The notes under the pieces: generated by a model
What the model was told of the DNA's origin: nothing
Database searches by the model: none
The model's input: only the letters and a program-made list of their open reading frames with translations
Program-made: the position numbers and the translations under genes
Assembly (NCBI GenBank): GCA_032191485.1
Contig: JAVDOI010000041.1
Span: 97,501 to 161,500 of the forward strand
DNA: 64,000 nucleotides
Reading direction: 5' to 3'
Origin: Leptoclinus maculatus
Lineage: Eukaryota; Chordata; Actinopteri; Perciformes; Stichaeidae
Shown here: positions 1-10,205 of the stretch, piece after piece
Position numbering within the stretch: position 1 is the first letter of the stretch
How the letters are laid out: every line of letters starts with the position of its first letter

Positions 1-280
1 GCCGATAAACCCGGCAGCCATGTCTCAGCCAGAATAGGCCCGTGTTTATAATGCCAGATTGGGCCCATATTTGGCTGACATCAATGGGCCAGAACCTGTT
101 TCAGTGCTGACTGCCGATAAACCCGGCAGCCATGTCTCAGCCAGAATAGGCCCGTGTTTATAATGCCAGATTGGGCCCAGATTTGGCTGACATCAATGGG
201 CCAGAACCTGTTTCAGTGCTGACTGCCGATAAACCCGGCAGCCATGTCTCAGCCAGAATAGGCCCGTGTCTGTAACAGCT
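1..280. repeat. 112-bp minisatellite, about 2.4 units
   Basis: A unit beginning GCCGATAAACCCGGCAG recurs at 1, 113 and 225, giving a period of 112 bp with very few differences. The array is cut by the window edge. One and a half diverged units reappear at 1507-1668, directly beside the left end of Helitron copy A, so the minisatellite brackets the 281-1500 segment. The third unit diverges after about 270. Confidence 0.9.
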
Positions 281-364
281 AAATCTGGGCCAGATATGGC
301 AAAAATGAAATGGGCCAAAGCTGGCTCACATTTGGCCGCAACGAGCCGGCTAATGGCTACTTGC

Positions 365-925
365 TCTTCAAAGACGTTTCAGGCTGAGAGAGGCCAAACA
401 TGGATTTTTGAAAGTAAACATAGTTTCAAAGATTTTCTTCAAAAAAGTGACTCACGACAGATGATTTCACAGTTTCATGATGTTTTCATTAGAACCTGCT
501 GCTTTCAGCACTTTATTGCCTAGAGATGCATTTTCACTTTTTATGCTCTTAAAATACGTTTCAGGCTGAGAGGAGGCCAAACGTGGATTTTTGAAAGTAA
601 ACATAGTTTCAAAGATTTTCTTCAAAAAAGTGGCTCAGGACAGTTGATTTCAGTTTCATGTCATTTTCATGAATATCTGCTGCTTTCAGCACTTTACTGC
701 CTTAGAGATGCATTTTCACTTTTTATGCTCTTAAAAGACGTTTCAGGTTGAAGGAGGCCAAACGTGGATTTTTTAAAGTAAACATAGTTTTTTGAAGATT
801 TTCTCCAAAAAAGTGGCTCAGGACAGTTGATTTCACAGTTTCATGATATTTTCATTAGAACCTGATGCTTTCAGCTCTTTACTGCCTAAAGATGCATTTT
901 CACTTTTTATGCTCTTCAAAGAAGT
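365..925. repeat. ~183-bp tandem repeat, three units
   Basis: The block starting at an ACGTTTCAGG-type motif near 374, 557 and 739 recurs with conserved sub-blocks (GGCCAAACGTGGATTTTT, GATGCATTTTCACTTTTTATG). The units differ by small substitutions and indels. No coding potential is convincing. The rest of 281-1260 shows nothing I can assign. Confidence 0.8.
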
Positions 926-1286
926 TAAGTTGCGTGATGGAGGTTGACTGTGTCATTATGAGCAATGGTCAGAAATAGATCCTCAATCTAAAACACCACA
1001 GCATTTTTAAAGTAAGGTACATGTGCAATGAAAACATGCAAACATACCTGGTATGATATTTTAATGAATGACTACTCAAACTGTCTATCCAAAAGGTTGG
1101 GAGCTTTTGTTGTAAAACATGAAGAAGCAGGACAAATATATGTAACTAACTCACTGCATCTTGTACGCTCTTGTGTGTGTGTGTGCAGATGAGGTAAGTT
1201 GTGTGGATCCAGCAGTGTGTCTGAGTGTGTGTGGAACTTCAGTTGATTGCTCCAACATCGCCTCCACTGTTGGAAAAATTAAACAG

Positions 1287-1422
1287 ACAGAGAGAGAGAG
1301 AGAGAGACAGGCAGAGAGAGAGAGACAGACAGACAGACAGGCAGAGAGAGACAGACAGGCAGAGAGAGAGAGAGAGAGAGACAGACAGGCAGAGAGAGAG
1401 AGAGAGAGAGAGAGACAGGCAG
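1287..1422. repeat. (GA)n/(GACA)n purine tract
   Basis: A nearly pure purine plus C tract of GAGA and GACAGACA units. The bases that follow (about 1422-1500, GTCGGTGGCAAAAGACAAATC onward) match the core module of the large array at 43.6-58 kb, so this is an isolated fragment of that family. Ser/Leu- or Arg/Glu-rich frames through it are repeat translations. Confidence 0.85.
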
Positions 1423-1506
1423 TCGGTGGCAAAAGACAAATCTTTTTTTCATAAGAATTTCAAGCTCCTCTTCACTAGCGCTGACATCACGCACTCTAAG
1501 CCACAG

Positions 1507-1668
1507 CCCGTTTCAGTGCTGTCTGACGATTAACAGGCTGCCATGTCACAGCCAGAATAGGCCCGAGTTTATAATGCCAGATTGGGCCCAGATTTGGCTG
1601 ACATCAATGGGCCAGAACCTGTTTCAGTACTGACTGCCGATAAACCTGGCAGCCATGTCTCAGCCAAA
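1507..1668. repeat. Diverged 112-bp minisatellite units abutting Helitron copy A
   Basis: About 1.5 units of the minisatellite seen at 1-280, with substitutions. The last unit stops exactly where similarity between the two Helitron copies begins (1669), so it is the host flank, or possibly the target, of copy A. Confidence 0.75.
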
Positions 1669-2385
1669 CTCAGTTTATGCTGGGTTTTCCTTACTTGTAA
1701 GGAACATTTGTTTAGAGTCACTAGTTTGACTCAAGGTTAGAAGACGAGCTTGGAAAGATTCGTTTTCCAATTAAATCTTTTGACAAGACTCTTTGAACCA
1801 CGTCATGTGTTTTAGACATTCTGAAGACAATACCTTCAGCTTGGATTCCACAGTCTGACATTTTAACACTGGGCTTACATATATGCATTTTCAATAGGGT
1901 TTAGATTACCCTCAGGCTAGGTATACACATGTGAAAAACCTTGATTATACCTACCAGCTGAAACCCCATACTAATGACTCATGACATTAGGATAAAGATG
2001 TGTCCTTTCCTCCAGGTTAATTAGTTCATATGCATGTAGCAATTGAACTAACTGACACATTTTCATCCTTAATCTTTCATATATCTGTTAGAAAACTGAT
2101 TAATAGGAAAAGGGAAGGATGACATGAATAAATAAATACAATAAAATAATGTAAAAGATATAAATTGTGATGAAACATTAAATAAACATACATTGTTGGA
2201 CCAAATAAGGTAGAGATGAAACAAACAAAATAAACAGGTGTCCTGTTGTTTTGAGAGACAGTCATTCTGTCCATGTGTCAGTAGTGTATGTTGCTGTTTG
2301 TTGAATCTGTCTGTTCTTAACACAAACCAAACTGTGAACAGAGCTCAGTGTCAGTGTGATAATAGAAAGAGCTGAAACATTATGA

Positions 2386-2726
2386 TGTGGTATATTTTCA
2401 GTCTGTGAGGGGCCTCTTTGGGGGTCTTGGATGGGAACCAGATGTGTATGGTGTCCAAGGTCCGCAAGGAAGGACAGGGAGTGAGGAAGCCACACATTGT
2501 TTAAATCCCTCCCTTATGAAGTCATACTGGCACACTATATAAGAAGACGCGGAGTCTCTCATCTTTAGGCTCTTTTTGGATTCAACCCAGGACCTCCAGG
2601 TGGTCATGACACCTGTATGACATGTGTTACTTGTTTGTAATAAACTTTATTATACCAGCAAGAACAGTGTCCGCGGAGCATTCTTCATCATCACTTCAAC
2701 AGCACTGTCGCAGAAAAGATACGACA
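2386..2726 (+). mobile_element. Solo LTR (341 bp), TSD ATGA
   Basis: The block begins TGTGG and ends CGACA, with ATGA directly repeated at 2382-2385 and 2727-2730. Copy B has one ATGA and no insert at the matching place (60613-60616), which is a preserved empty site. Internally there is a TATA-like CTATATAAG near 2534 and an AATAAA at about 2639, in the order expected for an LTR read on the + strand. The 4-bp TSD and TG...CA ends fit a Ty3/gypsy-type LTR left by LTR-LTR recombination. Confidence 0.85.
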
Positions 2727-3838
2727 ATGACCTTTGACCTGTCCAGTGGCTGTAGAAGCACTCTCTTTGTTGTGGTCAAAGAGAGATATTGTACTATGGA
2801 AGTAACAAAAACTGTTGCCTGTACAGCTTGTTTAGGGAGGAGCTTGATGCTGGACAAAAGAGGAAGTGTCACTGTGACAGTGATGACTGACTGATGATGG
2901 ATCTGCAGCAGTTTGGTTCCCTGCAGCCGTACACCTGATCACTTGCTTAAAGATCAACTGTAGTTAGTCTCTACTGAACTGAACTGTGCACAGCAATGGA
3001 TGCACAGATGGTGATGTTGAGGAAGGAGGACGGAGCTGGTCCTGAAAAGAGAAAACAAAGTTATTGTAATAAACTGAAGACTGAAACAAAACATGTTTAC
3101 ATGTTACATAATTCACAATAATCAAATACCTTGAATTCTGCTGCAGGGCAGGACAACATGTATGTCCAGTGCCATTTCACACAGAGAAGTTTAGGAAGGC
3201 TGCATGATGTTCAGCTTCTTCTATATGTTTAGCTCTCTGTGCAGTCCTGAGTGTCTTCACTGTGAAGTGGAGGGATCACAGAGGAGGAAGACCTGAAGGA
3301 AGAAGTTTATATAAATTACAATGTTATACTAGCTGTAACATCAGTGTCATTTAAACTGTTGCATTAATACAAAGGGAATAAATGAATGAACACACAATTA
3401 AAGCAAAACATTGTAACATATGAAAACTATACCTTATGCTCTGTTGTGAAGACACCTCGACACTGGCAGGGAGAACACGTGTCTCTGTGGTCCAGCAGTG
3501 GTGGGTCCACTGTTGATGAACAGTTGAGATGGTGCTGCAGCATCTGGTCTGTGGTGACATGATGTCTTGGTTGTTATGAGCTGATCCAGTATCTCAGAGC
3601 CAGACAGAAGGTGAGGCAAAGGCAGGCAGGTGTTTTCTCATTCTCTGCTTGGAAGACTGACTGGGACAAGCAGGAAGTAAAATGTGTATCTATGTGATCC
3701 AACAGTGATAAGTCCTCCGTTGATTGACAGTTCAGTTAGTGCTGCAGTCTCTGGTCTTTTGCAGCATATCTTGGTTGCTGTGAGCTGATCCTCACAGTGC
3801 TGAAGGAGGTGAGGCCAAGGCTGGCAGGTGTCCTTACA

Positions 3839-4033
3839 GAGGACACAGGAGAACTGTGTCTTCTGTCCATCAGAAAGGAAACTTAGCATTACAGAGGACA
3901 CGGGAGAACTGTGTCTCCGGTCCATCAGAAAGGAATCTTAGCATTACAGAGGACACGGGAGAACTGTGTCTCCGGTCCATCAGAAAGGAAACTTAGCATT
4001 ACAGAGGACACAGGAGAACTGTGTCTCCGGTCC
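3839..4033. repeat. 55-bp VNTR, four units
   Basis: The unit GAGGACAC(A/G)GGAGAACTG... repeats with a 55-bp period starting at 3839, 3894 and 3949. Copy B has about five units (from 61733), so the array has changed length since the two copies separated. Confidence 0.85.
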
Positions 4034-4142
4034 AGGGGAAAGAAAACCTAAATGAGTAACAGTCTCTAGCAAGTCCACCCGCCCTGCTAGAGTGTGAAAT
4101 TGATTGGGATCGAAATGTGGGGTTTCAGCTGGTAGGTACACC

Positions 4143-4305
4143 AGAAAGTATGTGTTACATCTAGAACACATACTTTCTGATGTATGTTTGCTACGCTAAA
4201 TGTTAGCAGCTGTGTACAATGTTGTATACAGCTGCTGAAAGAGTTTTGGCCTGTGCATTTATCAACCCTAACCCTAACCCACCCTGATAAATGCACAGGC
4301 CAAAA
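4143..4305. other. Cluster of three inverted repeats, one with telomere-like loop
   Basis: First: perfect arms AGAAAGTATGTGTT and AACACATACTTTCT around an 8-nt loop. Second: imperfect arms AGCAGCTGT and ACAGCTGCT around a short loop near 4205-4236. Third: perfect 21-bp arms at 4244-4264 and 4285-4305 around a 20-nt loop that contains CCCTAACCCTAACCC. All three are kept in copy B (third pair at 62191-62211 and 62232-62252). Confidence 0.9.
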
Positions 4306-4791
4306 TGTGTTGGCAATATAGCTTAAAACAATATGGTTACCTGGAAAGAATATTACCCATAATATTGTCCAATACTGTGAAAAGATGATTACCAAACAAA
4401 ATTCCATTCAACTTACTAAATAAAGTCCAACATGTCTTGTGACCGCATAATTAGGTTTCCTTTACGTGAACATTACTCTTGATAAATTAAATCTCTGCAA
4501 GTCTGTTATATTCTATACATCATTCTCAGTAAACATAGTCATCACAATATACTCTTTTTGAATTTATCATTGTATCTTTCAATAATTTTTTAATCAGAAT
4601 GTGTCATTAATACATATATCACTAACTTTTGTTCATCTCGATTAGTCTATACTTCATTGAGTTATGTTTTATCAACACACTGTTATGCTGTGTTATTTAT
4701 ACACTACATTATAATAAACTATTTTCTTAATCTCTGCACTGAACATATTAGTTTAAGTTTAGTTACAGGTACTTTGCATTTGTCTTGATCT

Positions 4792-5194
4792 TTAAAACTC
4801 AGCTGATACCTTTATGGGACTGTTAGAGGACATGACACAGTAGACAGGGTTGTGATAACTGCAATAGGTTTTCATCACACCAGAGTGGAGACAATGTTGT
4901 GGCTGAGAGATGAAAATGAGGTCCAGCAGTGTGTTCTTCTCTGTGGTTGCAGTAGTGATGACTTGTGCATATCCCCTGGACTGAAAGAGCTCAAGTATTG
5001 GCTTACTTGTGTTGGATAAGAGATTCTCGTTAAAATCCCCACAGACAATAATGGGGTGACAGTCCATGATCTCCAATGAGTCCAGAAGGCTTCCCAGGTT
5101 TGACAGGAATGATCTCACACTGTAGTCTGGTGGTCTGTATACAGCTGCAATCAGTGCACTCACTGGGGCTTCAACCTTCAGAGCCACAAACTCA
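4792..5194 (-). pseudogene. Helitron endonuclease C-terminal fragment (copy A)
   Basis: 131 codons are open and almost identical to the last third of the 62739-64000 frame. The metal-binding GDFNEN motif, the LLDLIF motif and a terminal SYH motif place it in the exonuclease-endonuclease-phosphatase (apurinic endonuclease-like) fold that some Helitrons fuse to their helicase. The frame is cut at about 5194, where the sequence switches to unrelated DNA. The upstream half of the domain and all helicase motifs are absent, so this is a remnant. The methionine at 5187 is internal to the original protein and not a true start. Confidence 0.85.
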
Positions 5195-5546
5195 AGATCA
5201 ATTATTAATGATTATTAATAATAACGGGGCACCACCCTGAGGACAGGGACCAATAATCACGATAATAAACGATAAAACTAAGTCTCATAATTAGCGTTCA
5301 CTCACAATGTCAATAGTCTGAGTACTATTACATTTGGAGTAAAAGTGAAGGTTTAAGTTCGAGCACAGGCCACTACATCCAGCTATTATTACACACATAT
5401 GCACCAGTAATCACAAAGACTGCTCTTTAAAATATAACAGAGTTTATTACATCCGAATAATAAATGATCAAATCAAATAATATCAAAACTAACAAACACT
5501 ATCATACAATCATATGTCTAATACCTAAGGTCAAATGAACAAACGT

Positions 5547-5603
<57 letters not shown>

Positions 5604-6886
5604 GGTGTGGGTGTGTGGGTGGGTGGAGGAGCGAGCTACTCAGACAGTGGAAGGGGGGAGGTAATCTCAAAAAGGGGCCGGGCCCTGTTGGTCAACAACC
5701 AAGATGGCGGGGACGTGGCTACGTAGGTAACCACGTGGATCGACGCACAATGTGGGTTGGGACAATCGATTACGTAACCAGTGTCTGGGATGGTCGAAAT
5801 CAGTGAATCTAACTATGTGTGTGCGTGTTCGTAGGAAGAGAGAAAGAGAGGGAATCGAGCTCTGAGCACGATACTACGACACCGCTGTAGGATGTGAGAA
5901 CAGCTGATTTCTCACGTAAACTCTGCGGTCGGGTTCCGAACCTGGCAGTCACGCTTGTACAGTGATAGTTATGGTTCCGAACCCCACTCACGGAGCCGGT
6001 TTAAGAGAGAATAAAACCGAACAAAACTAAATAATAAAATAATCCCAAAATAAAACAGATCTGTATCACTGCGATGAAACGCGAAGCTTGCTCTTCATCA
6101 CCCCGAAACTCGGTCTGCGAATCGAGGTTCGGCTGCCGCGGTTTCTGTCTTTAAGGTGATAAAATCACAATCTCCGAATCTACTAGCAGTGAGGATCTAA
6201 TCACAGTTACAGCAGGAAATACACAGGATAACGGGACTCGCGGTCCGCGATGCTTGCGCAATAACACGTTATAACACTACAGTAACTTAATTAAACAAGA
6301 TAAAGGAAATAACACACAAACTGATCTACTCTCTAAGCCCAGATATCAAGATAACTCTTACTATTTTGATGCTTCTTGAGATCGATCCTTCGAGGGTCAA
6401 ACTCGGCAAACGCCGCTTCCGAGCGTGCGCATGGTCAAACTCAGCCTCTGCAGGGGCTGAGCGAATCCTTCGATGAGGAGGAAAGGGGATTTGGCGTCCT
6501 TTCGCCGGCAATGTGTGCACTTAAAGGTGGAGGAATTGGTCGTAGAAGTTATCAATTCACTCGCACAGGATCCAAAAAAAAAGATATAAATTATAAAACA
6601 CAGTCTGTTCGGCCAGCGAATCTACTAGTGACCTATACAGGATTTCTTGAGGCAAACGTTTCCTTGGTGGACCTCCTGGCACCGAGCGAGCTCAGACGGA
6701 AAGGGGCTGATTCGAGTCTCGCGGCTGTTTTTAAAGCCAGGTAGTAAACCAGTGGGGGGTCCCTTGTTGGCCAATGAGGGGCCAGCATTCAGTTTTGGTG
6801 GGAGCTGGGGGAGGTGTGGTCTTCTTCCTTGGCCGCCTGGCCTTTGTTGGAAGAAAACATGGATGCCTCTTTGAACAGGCCCAACA
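5195..6886. mobile_element. LTR-like insertion of unknown family
   Basis: Non-Helitron sequence lies between the two Helitron pieces that end at 5194 and 6887. The right edge reads ...GGCCCAACA and a TGAGGACAGG start lies at 5238, so 5238-6886 has TG...CA ends (1649 bp). The bases left of it (GGGGCACCA on +) would read TGGTGCCCC on -, which is primer-site-like, but I cannot match them to a tRNA. The middle is CpG-rich (5640-6720), and a (TG)n tract lies at 5550-5595. No flanking duplication is visible because the Helitron on its two sides is not contiguous. Confidence 0.5.
5547..5597. repeat. (TG)n microsatellite
   Basis: An almost pure TG run that continues into GTGGGTG-type repeats to about 5628. 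Cys/Val frames across it are repeat translations. Confidence 0.95.
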
Positions 6887-7099
6887 GTTCTCTAGGTAAG
6901 ACATGGGGCGACTCATTTTCAGTGCGTTGTCATCTGTCGGTATGAATATGACGCCACGTGAACACTTCTTCATTTTAATGCCACAGGCACGAGTCACACA
7001 CTCCTGAGCACTGACCTCTCTCTTTTTAGAGTAAGCTTGCATGATTTCCCTCATTTCATCACATTCATTGACGTTGTCTCTGGTGGAGTTCTCAATGAC
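6887..7099 (-). pseudogene. Helitron Rep-Hel internal fragment (copy A)
   Basis: Read on the - strand, this continues the Rep frame that stops at the solo LTR. The Rep end ...EYLKTV resumes here as ...VIENSTRDN and goes on through SAQECVTRACG and the FIPTDDNALKMSRP stretch, which is typical of the linker between the Rep and helicase domains of Helitron proteins. The reading is lost at 6887 (after SYLEN), where an unrelated TGTTGGGCC... sequence begins. The helicase that should follow is absent from copy A. Confidence 0.8.
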
Positions 7100-8059
7100 T
7101 GTAGCAGAACAGAAATGCACAGAACAGCCCTTTTCCCATCTGACAGGAAAAGAAGGTGGGGAAAGGGAGGCTATAAATTAGACGCACCTGTGAGCAGGGG
7201 GAAGGGGAAAAAGACAATCAACTCACCAAAGCTGCATGGAGGAACAACCAGAGAGGAGTGAGAGTGTTAATGGAGTTAAAAAAGGTATGATTCAGTTTCT
7301 GGACCTGTTAAGCTCACCATAAGAAATAGTTGACAACGACTAACTAAATCGGAGGAGCAAGGATCCATGAACCAACTGAACACACGGTGCTTTCTTGGAG
7401 GACCAGGCCTTACTGGAGGTGTGCTGATCCCGGGAGCAGGTGGTGGAAGAGAGTCGTGTTCTACTACAGCTTGGACCAGGTTGGGCCTCCTTAACTTCGG
7501 GGATTCATCAGCTAAGTCCTTTTAACTGCAACTCTCCAGGCTTCTCCTTCTTCTTCTCCTCAAACACTTACACACCCTGAAATGAACTGCCTTCCTCCAT
7601 ACTACAAACAGTGAACTGCCAGATATTCCTTTAGTTTTGGAACGGACCTACAACCCCCCAACCACACACACACCCACACACACACACACACCCACCCACA
7701 TTCACACATTCACCTGGAGTCCTCATTCATTTCTATTACTCCATGGACATTTCATTTATATATCTGGACTCGGTCATGTCATCTTTTTGTGTATAATTGT
7801 GTATAGAGAAAGAAACTCTGTTTTGGTTTGATTTATGATTTTGAGTAAACTATAATTGACTGAACTGAAAGACCTTAATTGGTTGAGTTTTGATTATTGT
7901 ACATTTTGTAGCTGGGTTCGCAGGCTGGTCGGGATAGTTCTCTCTCCAACGGTTCACAGTGCTCTTTCTTTATAAAATTGACAGGGTGGAATTCCTACTA
8001 TTCTCCCGTCTGGAGCCCAACGTGCACTGTTGATTAGTTGTGAGAAAACCTACGCTACA
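7100..8059. mobile_element. Solo LTR (960 bp), TSD TGAC, inside Helitron Rep
   Basis: The block starts TGTAGC and ends GCTACA, a 6-bp terminal inverted repeat of the TG...CA type. It is flanked by TGAC at 7096-7099 and 8060-8063. Removing it and one TGAC restores the Helitron reading frame across the site. There is no gag or pol between, so it is a solo LTR. A (CA)n tract lies at about 7660-7695. I could not fix its orientation. Confidence 0.85.
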
Positions 8060-9482
8060 TGACTGTTTTGAGGTACTCCGAAAGTCCAGATTCCTTTTTG
8101 GTTATGTAGCCGGTGAGATACATGATGCATGAATATGCATTGAGAATATAACTAACATCAATATTGGCATCCCAGGCTTCAAATAAATGTGGATTATATC
8201 CATTTACCCAGCAGTCTTTTGGCTCACGTTTCAGTATCACCGCACTGGATTTGTTGATCATATTGAGGCATCGTTCATACTCATGGAGTGTTAAGTCACA
8301 TCGAGCTAGGAGCTGCTGCAAACTGAGTGAGGCAGTTTCAGGTTCATTCAGCAACAAGTTCAGTGGTTGGAGCTTTGACTTTGCCATTTGCACTTGCAGC
8401 GGATCAACGTTCTCACCAGGTCTCGTTATGATTGTGTTTCTGGCAGGTGGTTTGGGAAATCCAAATCTGCAACCAGAGCTGGGACTTCTGAAACATGTCC
8501 TTGAGTGTTTTTTGCTGTGTATTTGCACTTCTGTTACCTTCTTGTACAGTTCAGGTTGTGAATGTGGGTCAGGCAGCTGAGCTGTGATGTATTTGGACAC
8601 AAAATCTGACACAATCTGATCATCATCCTTCTCAAACACAGGTGCACCTTCTACCCATATGAGACAGTGAATGTGTGGGCTTCCTCTGTGCTGAAACTCA
8701 ACTCGGTAAAAATAGTCAACAACTTTGCGGAGAGGCTGTGCAGGAGATAAGAGCAAATCTCTGAATAACGCCTCAACACGCTTATCAAACATGTGCATTG
8801 TTGTCACTGGATTGCTTCTCAGTATGTCACACTTTGCTGACCAGTCGAGCCCTTCAACATTGACCTCTTCACCTTGCTGTCCTTTTATTGCCTCAATCAC
8901 TTCAGGCCAACGCATCTCAGCTGCAGAAAATGTACAAAAGAATGTGGGGGTTCCCAACTGTCTGATCATGGCAAAAAGATCTCTTGTAGTTTTCTCCCAA
9001 TAAGCTGGTGTTCCTCTCAGCGGCTGCATTAATCTGACTGCATCTTTATTTCTCACCAGTCTCTCGACCTCTCGTTTATTTTGCAGCATACCAGAAGTTA
9101 TTCTTCGTCCATCTCTAGTCAGAGGCTTTCCTTTCCTCAACTGTATTGTCATGCTGGAGGTAGCCAAGTGTATTTCAGTCACAAACTGTGCAAAGGACAA
9201 ATAATTTGTGTCTCTGGCAAAACGATCATCAGTACAGAAAAGCCTTGCTTTGAAATAACTGCTGGGTGTTACTTTAATACGTCTCATTTCATCCAGTGTG
9301 TTTTGACCTGTAGGGAACTGTACAGGGAAAGCCATCGCCTCAAGTTTAGGTGTTCTGAAAAAGCCAACAGGACTGTTTCTTTCTGCAGGGGCAACAGAGT
9401 AGATTCCTTCACTGAAACATAAAATCTCCTCTGAAACATCACATGGCTGAAGACATGATTCTAGAGCAAAACCACCGTTAGT
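8060..9482 (-). pseudogene. Helitron Rep domain, HUH nuclease (interrupted)
   Basis: About 470 codons of Helitron_like_N-type sequence, starting around NGGFALESC near 9480. The HUH motif is visible as the HIH of GSPHIHCLIW. Near the end, SCIMYLTGYITKKESG supplies paired tyrosines of the kind used to cut and rejoin DNA in rolling-circle transposition. The frame joins the preceding Cys-rich region only after a frame change at about 9480, where that region ends ...EQEGD-stop. It is then cut at 8060 by the solo LTR. The protein should nick the element and pass single-stranded DNA to a fused helicase, which this copy no longer has. Confidence 0.9.
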
Positions 9483-9654
9483 CACCTTCCTGTTCTGCAT
9501 CATCTCTCTGCTCCTCTGGTTGTTCACCATCACATGACAACATGTCAATATCCTGCTCACCTTCAGCCTCAGTTTCTGCCTCACACAGTGCACTTTTCTC
9601 ACACATGTCAATGTCCATTAAATCAGCTTCATCATAATCATTCTTATCCATTGT

Positions 9655-9699
<45 letters not shown>

Positions 9700-10205
9700 G
9701 TCATCATCAGGAAGTGTTGGGTCACATAGCTCAGCCTCATCTCTGATAGTTATGTCCTGGTATTGTGGATGAATGTGTTTGAGTTTGTGCAGCGCCTGCA
9801 CTAGTTTAGACCAGGTGACAGTCTGGAACAGCTGATGACCTTTGTAACACAATCGTCTCTTCAGTTTCACTCTCATGACCTGGGACTCACTTCTCAGTCT
9901 GGGTAAGGCTTCCACTGTTTCCTGCACCTCAGACGGGACACAAACCACGTTACCATGTATTGATCTCTGTCTTCCTTTGGGAAGAGGAATAATTTTGGCA
10001 AAGGCTATGCACTTAGCTATGAGATGTCTCTCCAATATGTTGAGATCACACAGTTCAGGTGGAATGTCAGCGAGCTCCAAGTTGTTAGCTACAGCGAGTG
10101 TTGGCATGGCTCCATCTTTAAGATGATTATGGCAGGTGTGACAAATCCACTCTTCCTTCCTCTCATCAGGCACTTTGCACTGTTGTTCATCTCTGCACTC
10201 CCATC
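9478..10205 (-). pseudogene. Helitron Cys-rich linker and acidic region
   Basis: This is the second frame of the broken Helitron protein. It opens with C-RDEQQC-KVPDERKEEWICHTC, a zinc-finger-like Cys series that continues the one ending the previous frame. It is followed by a conserved block (PPELCDLNILERHLIAKC and KLKRRLCYKGHQLF) and a run of 17 aspartates encoded by (TCA)n on the + strand at about 9657-9710. It stops at 9478, just before the Rep block in another frame. One missing or two extra bases near 10205 would explain the join with the upstream frame. The Asp run is probably a trinucleotide expansion and not a conserved feature. Confidence 0.8.

Larger units (their letters stand above)
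1669..4791 (-). other. Non-coding 3' region of Helitron copy A
   Basis: This stretch is shared nearly base for base with 59900-62738. It carries no convincing reading frame. It holds a solo LTR (2386-2726), a 55-bp VNTR (3839-4033) and three inverted repeats (4143-4305). The remainder is AT-rich, especially 4430-4790. Such long 3' tails may carry captured host sequence, but I recognise none here. Confidence 0.75.

Noticed and set aside
365..925. CRISPR-like regular repeats
   Set aside because: Eukaryotic tandem repeat of 183 bp with no short repeat/spacer alternation.
4257..4285. Interstitial telomere
   Set aside because: Only two and a half CCCTAA units, confined to a hairpin loop and present in both Helitron copies; not a telomere relic.
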